Shown here piece after piece: positions 6,486 to 7,307 of a stretch of DNA of 7,307 nt; the first letter of the stretch is position 1, and every line of letters starts with the position of its first letter. The DNA lies in contig CALHBZ010000199.1 in the NCBI GenBank assembly GCA_937930605.1, forward strand, positions 1 through 7,307, given 5' to 3'. Below the pieces are notes generated by a model, which saw only the letters and a list, made by a program, of their open reading frames with translations, was not told the origin of the DNA and searched no databases. The position numbers and the translations under genes are program-made. The stretch comes from Streptococcus oralis (GTDB lineage Bacteria > Bacillota > Bacilli > Lactobacillales > Streptococcaceae).

Positions 6486-7307
6486 TTATTCTCCTAGCAC
6501 CTTGAAGCTATTCAAGAGGTCAAATTCTGATACCTTGGTCAACTCAGCTGAAACCTTCTCAAGTTGCGCTTTATTGATCTTATGTGTAATGATGACCACA
6601 CGCGCCTTGTCCCCTTCTTTTCCGTCTTGGAGGATTTGCTTAAAGGAAATATCTTGGGCATTGAAGATTTCAGCAAGTTTCAAGACCTGACCTTTTGAGT
6701 CTGGAGCCAGGATTGAGAAGTAATAGTTTGCTTTGACATCTTCTGGATTTGCCAAGACCAAGTCACGGCTGTATTCGTTGAAGTCTTTTCCAATGGTTCC
6801 ATCATTCAAGCGACGAACGATACGAACAATATCTGCTACAACACTTGTTGCAGTTGGTTTTTGACCAGCACCTGGTCCGTAGTACATAGACTCACCGATA
6901 CCGATAGATTCTACAAAAACAGCGTTCATTACGCCATTCACACTGGCAAGTGGGTGTGCTTTAGGCAGGAAGGTTGGGGTCACTTCTGCGGCAATACCTG
7001 AAGGAGTTTCTTCGATAGAACCAACCAATTTCACAACATAACCAAGGTCTTGGGCTACAGCCACGTCTTCTGGTGTGATATTACGGATCCCTTTGTGGGC
7101 TACATCGTCAAATGCAACCTTCATCCCAAAGGCAAATTGGCTCAAAATGACCATCTTGTAGGCTGCATCAATCCCATCTACGTCATTTGTAGGGTCGCTT
7201 TCTGCAAATCCCAGTCTTTGAGCTTCAGCCAAAGCATCATCATAAGACCAGCCTTCTTCCACCATCTTGGTCATCATGAAGTTAGAAGTTCCGTTGACTA
7301 CTCCAAG
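6486..7307 (-). CDS. hom: Homoserine dehydrogenase, C-terminal 273 residues (N-terminus cut by window edge)
   Basis: The frame is open to the right edge and enters the window at [10 protein letters not shown], a conserved homoserine dehydrogenase segment, so the ATG near 7277 is an internal Met and not the start. The enzyme reduces aspartate 4-semialdehyde to homoserine with NAD(P)H, at the branch to threonine and methionine. In fragment numbering, [17 protein letters not shown] (35-51) is the family signature, with catalytic Lys51. [14 protein letters not shown] (144-157) is a further conserved block. Residues about 194-265 ([20 protein letters not shown] onward) look like a C-terminal ACT domain, usually the site of threonine feedback control. 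The Rossmann cofactor domain, roughly the first 150 residues in a protein of about 428, is missing from the window. thrB follows one base after the stop, forming a hom-thrB unit. Confidence 0.95.
   Translation of the reverse strand, partial: LGVVNGTSNFMMTKMVEEGWSYDDALAEAQRLGFAESDPTNDVDGIDAAYKMVILSQFAFGMKVAFDDVAHKGIRNITPEDVAVAQDLGYVVKLVGSIEETPSGIAAEVTPTFLPKAHPLASVNGVMNAVFVESIGIGESMYYGPGAGQKPTATSVVADIVRIVRRLNDGTIGKDFNEYSRDLVLANPEDVKANYYFSILAPDSKGQVLKLAEIFNAQDISFKQILQDGKEGDKARVVIITHKINKAQLEKVSAELTKVSEFDLLNSFKVLGE
6491..6495 (-). promoter_or_regulatory. thrB ribosome binding site inside the hom 3' end
   Basis: AGGAG on the minus strand lies within the last codons of hom and 6 bases before the thrB ATG. 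The hom TAA and thrB ATG are one base apart, a layout that favours coupling of the two enzymes' synthesis. Confidence 0.7.

Noticed and set aside
6502..6690. Plus-strand ORF of 62 codons antisense to the hom ACT-domain region
   Set aside because: It lies entirely within the conserved hom coding sequence and resembles nothing known to me.

Overview
The window looks like chromosomal DNA from a mitis-group Streptococcus, most likely S. pneumoniae or a very close relative. Three things point there: low-GC codon use with strong AAAGGAG-type ribosome binding sites, a BOX-type intergenic repeat (boxA-like and boxC-like parts recognised by eye), and the gene order homoserine dehydrogenase, homoserine kinase, MsrA-MsrB fusion, two ABC half-transporters, TRZ/ATZ amidohydrolase, which I recall from pneumococcal genomes. 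The species call rests on pattern recognition, not on a search.

Every gene lies on the minus strand, so transcription runs from right to left. From the right edge: (1) the C-terminal 273 residues of hom, then thrB one base after its stop. These enzymes catalyse successive threonine-pathway steps, aspartate semialdehyde to homoserine to O-phosphohomoserine. A hairpin followed by seven T's (5558-5605) ends this unit. (2) msrAB, a cytoplasmic fused methionine sulfoxide reductase with a zinc-less MsrB domain. (3) Two ABC exporter half-transporters of 574 and 582 residues, separated by one base. Their nucleotide-binding domains are complementarily degenerate, as in an obligate heterodimer with one degenerate and one consensus ATP site. 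No terminator is visible between msrAB and the ABC pair, so the three may share a transcript ending at a UUCG-loop terminator (981-1006). (4) A 214-base gap holding that terminator and a shortened BOX repeat. (5) The first 275 residues of an amidohydrolase resembling methylthioadenosine/S-adenosylhomocysteine deaminases, cut by the left edge.

This is mostly ordinary core-genome sequence. I see no transposase, phage gene, CRISPR array, tRNA or rRNA, and nothing that amounts to a clearly new system. The points most worth a second look are the asymmetric ABC pair and its possible co-transcription with msrAB, the BOX repeat directly upstream of the amidohydrolase, and the uncertain physiological role of that enzyme. 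Two start codons are placed downstream of the longest open frame (ABC subunit at 2790, msrAB at 5514) because strong ribosome binding sites and family lengths support them.
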